DNA of 5,744 bases, taken from the NCBI GenBank assembly GCA_017694735.1, contig JADIMN010000167.1:1-5744 (forward strand), written 5' to 3'. Position numbers and translations under genes: made by a program. The notes below the pieces were generated by a model. That model saw only the letters and a program-made list of their open reading frames with translations. It was not told the DNA's origin and made no database searches. Positions 5,486 to 5,744 of this stretch are shown here, in pieces (positions within the stretch are counted from its first letter, which is position 1; each line of letters starts with the position of its first letter). This DNA comes from Candidatus Alectryobacillus merdavium. GTDB taxonomy: Bacteria > Bacillota_I > Bacilli_A > RFN20 > CAG-826.

Positions 5486-5743
5486 TTAATCTTCCATTTT
5501 ACGGATTGGATTAAATGTGAAATCATCACCATTTACATCAATATCTACAGTATCGCCATCTTTGACATTGCCTTTGATGATTTCCTTACTGAGTTCAGTT
5601 TCAACAGTATGGGAAAGCAATCTACGAAGTGGACGAGCACCGAAGTTAGGGTCAAAGCCTTCATTTGCCAATTTGTTGAGGGCTTCATCAGACCAAGAAA
5701 GTGAAATATTGATTTGACGTTGTAAGCGTTTGTTGAGGTTATT
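5486..5743 (-). CDS. Clp/HSP100 AAA+ ATPase (ClpB/ClpC type), C-terminal fragment
   Basis: The frame is open to the right edge of the window, so only the last 85 residues of a protein normally more than 800 residues long are seen; the apparent start at 5671 is internal. Clp/HSP100 proteins are hexameric ATPases that unfold or disaggregate proteins. The fragment is the small C-terminal part of the second AAA+ domain: NLNKRLQRQINISLSWSDEA, then NEGFDPNFGARPLRR (residues 27-41) with the sensor-2 GAR motif (R37), and a final beta segment GNVKDGDTVDIDVNGDDFTF. The layout GARPLRR followed by VETELSKEIIKG looks somewhat like ClpC, while the rest fits ClpB equally well. The ClpP-docking loop that would help decide lies outside the window, so no symbol is given. 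It is a housekeeping gene with its own terminator, marking the end of the CRISPR locus. Confidence 0.9.
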   Translation of the reverse strand, partial: NNLNKRLQRQINISLSWSDEALNKLANEGFDPNFGARPLRRLLSHTVETELSKEIIKGNVKDGDTVDIDVNGDDFTFNPIRKMED

Positions 5744-5744
5744 G

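Noticed and set aside
5113..5717. Plus-strand open frames opposite the flavodoxin and Clp genes
   Set aside because: They lie antisense to well-supported genes and their translations are low-complexity without family motifs.

Overview
The window is AT-rich DNA from a low-GC bacterium, most likely a Bacillota member. A Negativicutes such as Megamonas is a guess from base composition and the style of the flanking genes, not a demonstrated assignment. Its core is the 3' part of a type III-A (Csm) CRISPR-Cas locus, followed by two ordinary chromosomal genes on the opposite strand.

Positions 1-4021 (+) hold a tightly packed cas operon: the C-terminal half of csm3 (cut by the window edge), csm4, csm5, and then two adjacent genes that both look like Cas6-family RAMP proteins from different subfamilies. 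csm3/csm4 are 2 nt apart. csm4/csm5 and csm5/first cas6 overlap through the same ATGAATAAT junction. The second cas6 has its own strong ribosome binding site. The operon ends at a symmetrical hairpin with U-tracts on both sides (4046-4071).

Positions 4084-4577 hold a short CRISPR array: seven good repeats (about 30 bp) and one degenerate terminal repeat, with 36-38 bp spacers. Four signs show that it is transcribed leftward, toward the cas genes: the degenerate repeat is at the cas-proximal end; read on the minus strand the repeat begins GATAAACC and ends in a Csm-like 5' tag, ACGAATAC/A; a near-consensus promoter on the minus strand lies just right of the array; and the shared terminator also works leftward. 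The cas operon and the array are therefore convergent. Csm3, Csm4 and Csm5 would form part of the interference complex, and one or both Cas6 proteins would cut the array transcript into crRNAs. cas10, csm2, csm6 and the adaptation genes are not in the window.

Positions 4578-4750 are the AT-rich leader. Further right, on the minus strand, are a flavodoxin-family gene with a TTG start (4786-5334) and the C-terminus of a Clp/HSP100 ATPase (5486-5743, cut by the window edge). Each is followed by a hairpin terminator.

The most notable point is the tandem pair of unlike Cas6 proteins. The second carries a His/Lys arrangement like that of active Cas6, while the first has no histidine at all in its N-terminal region.
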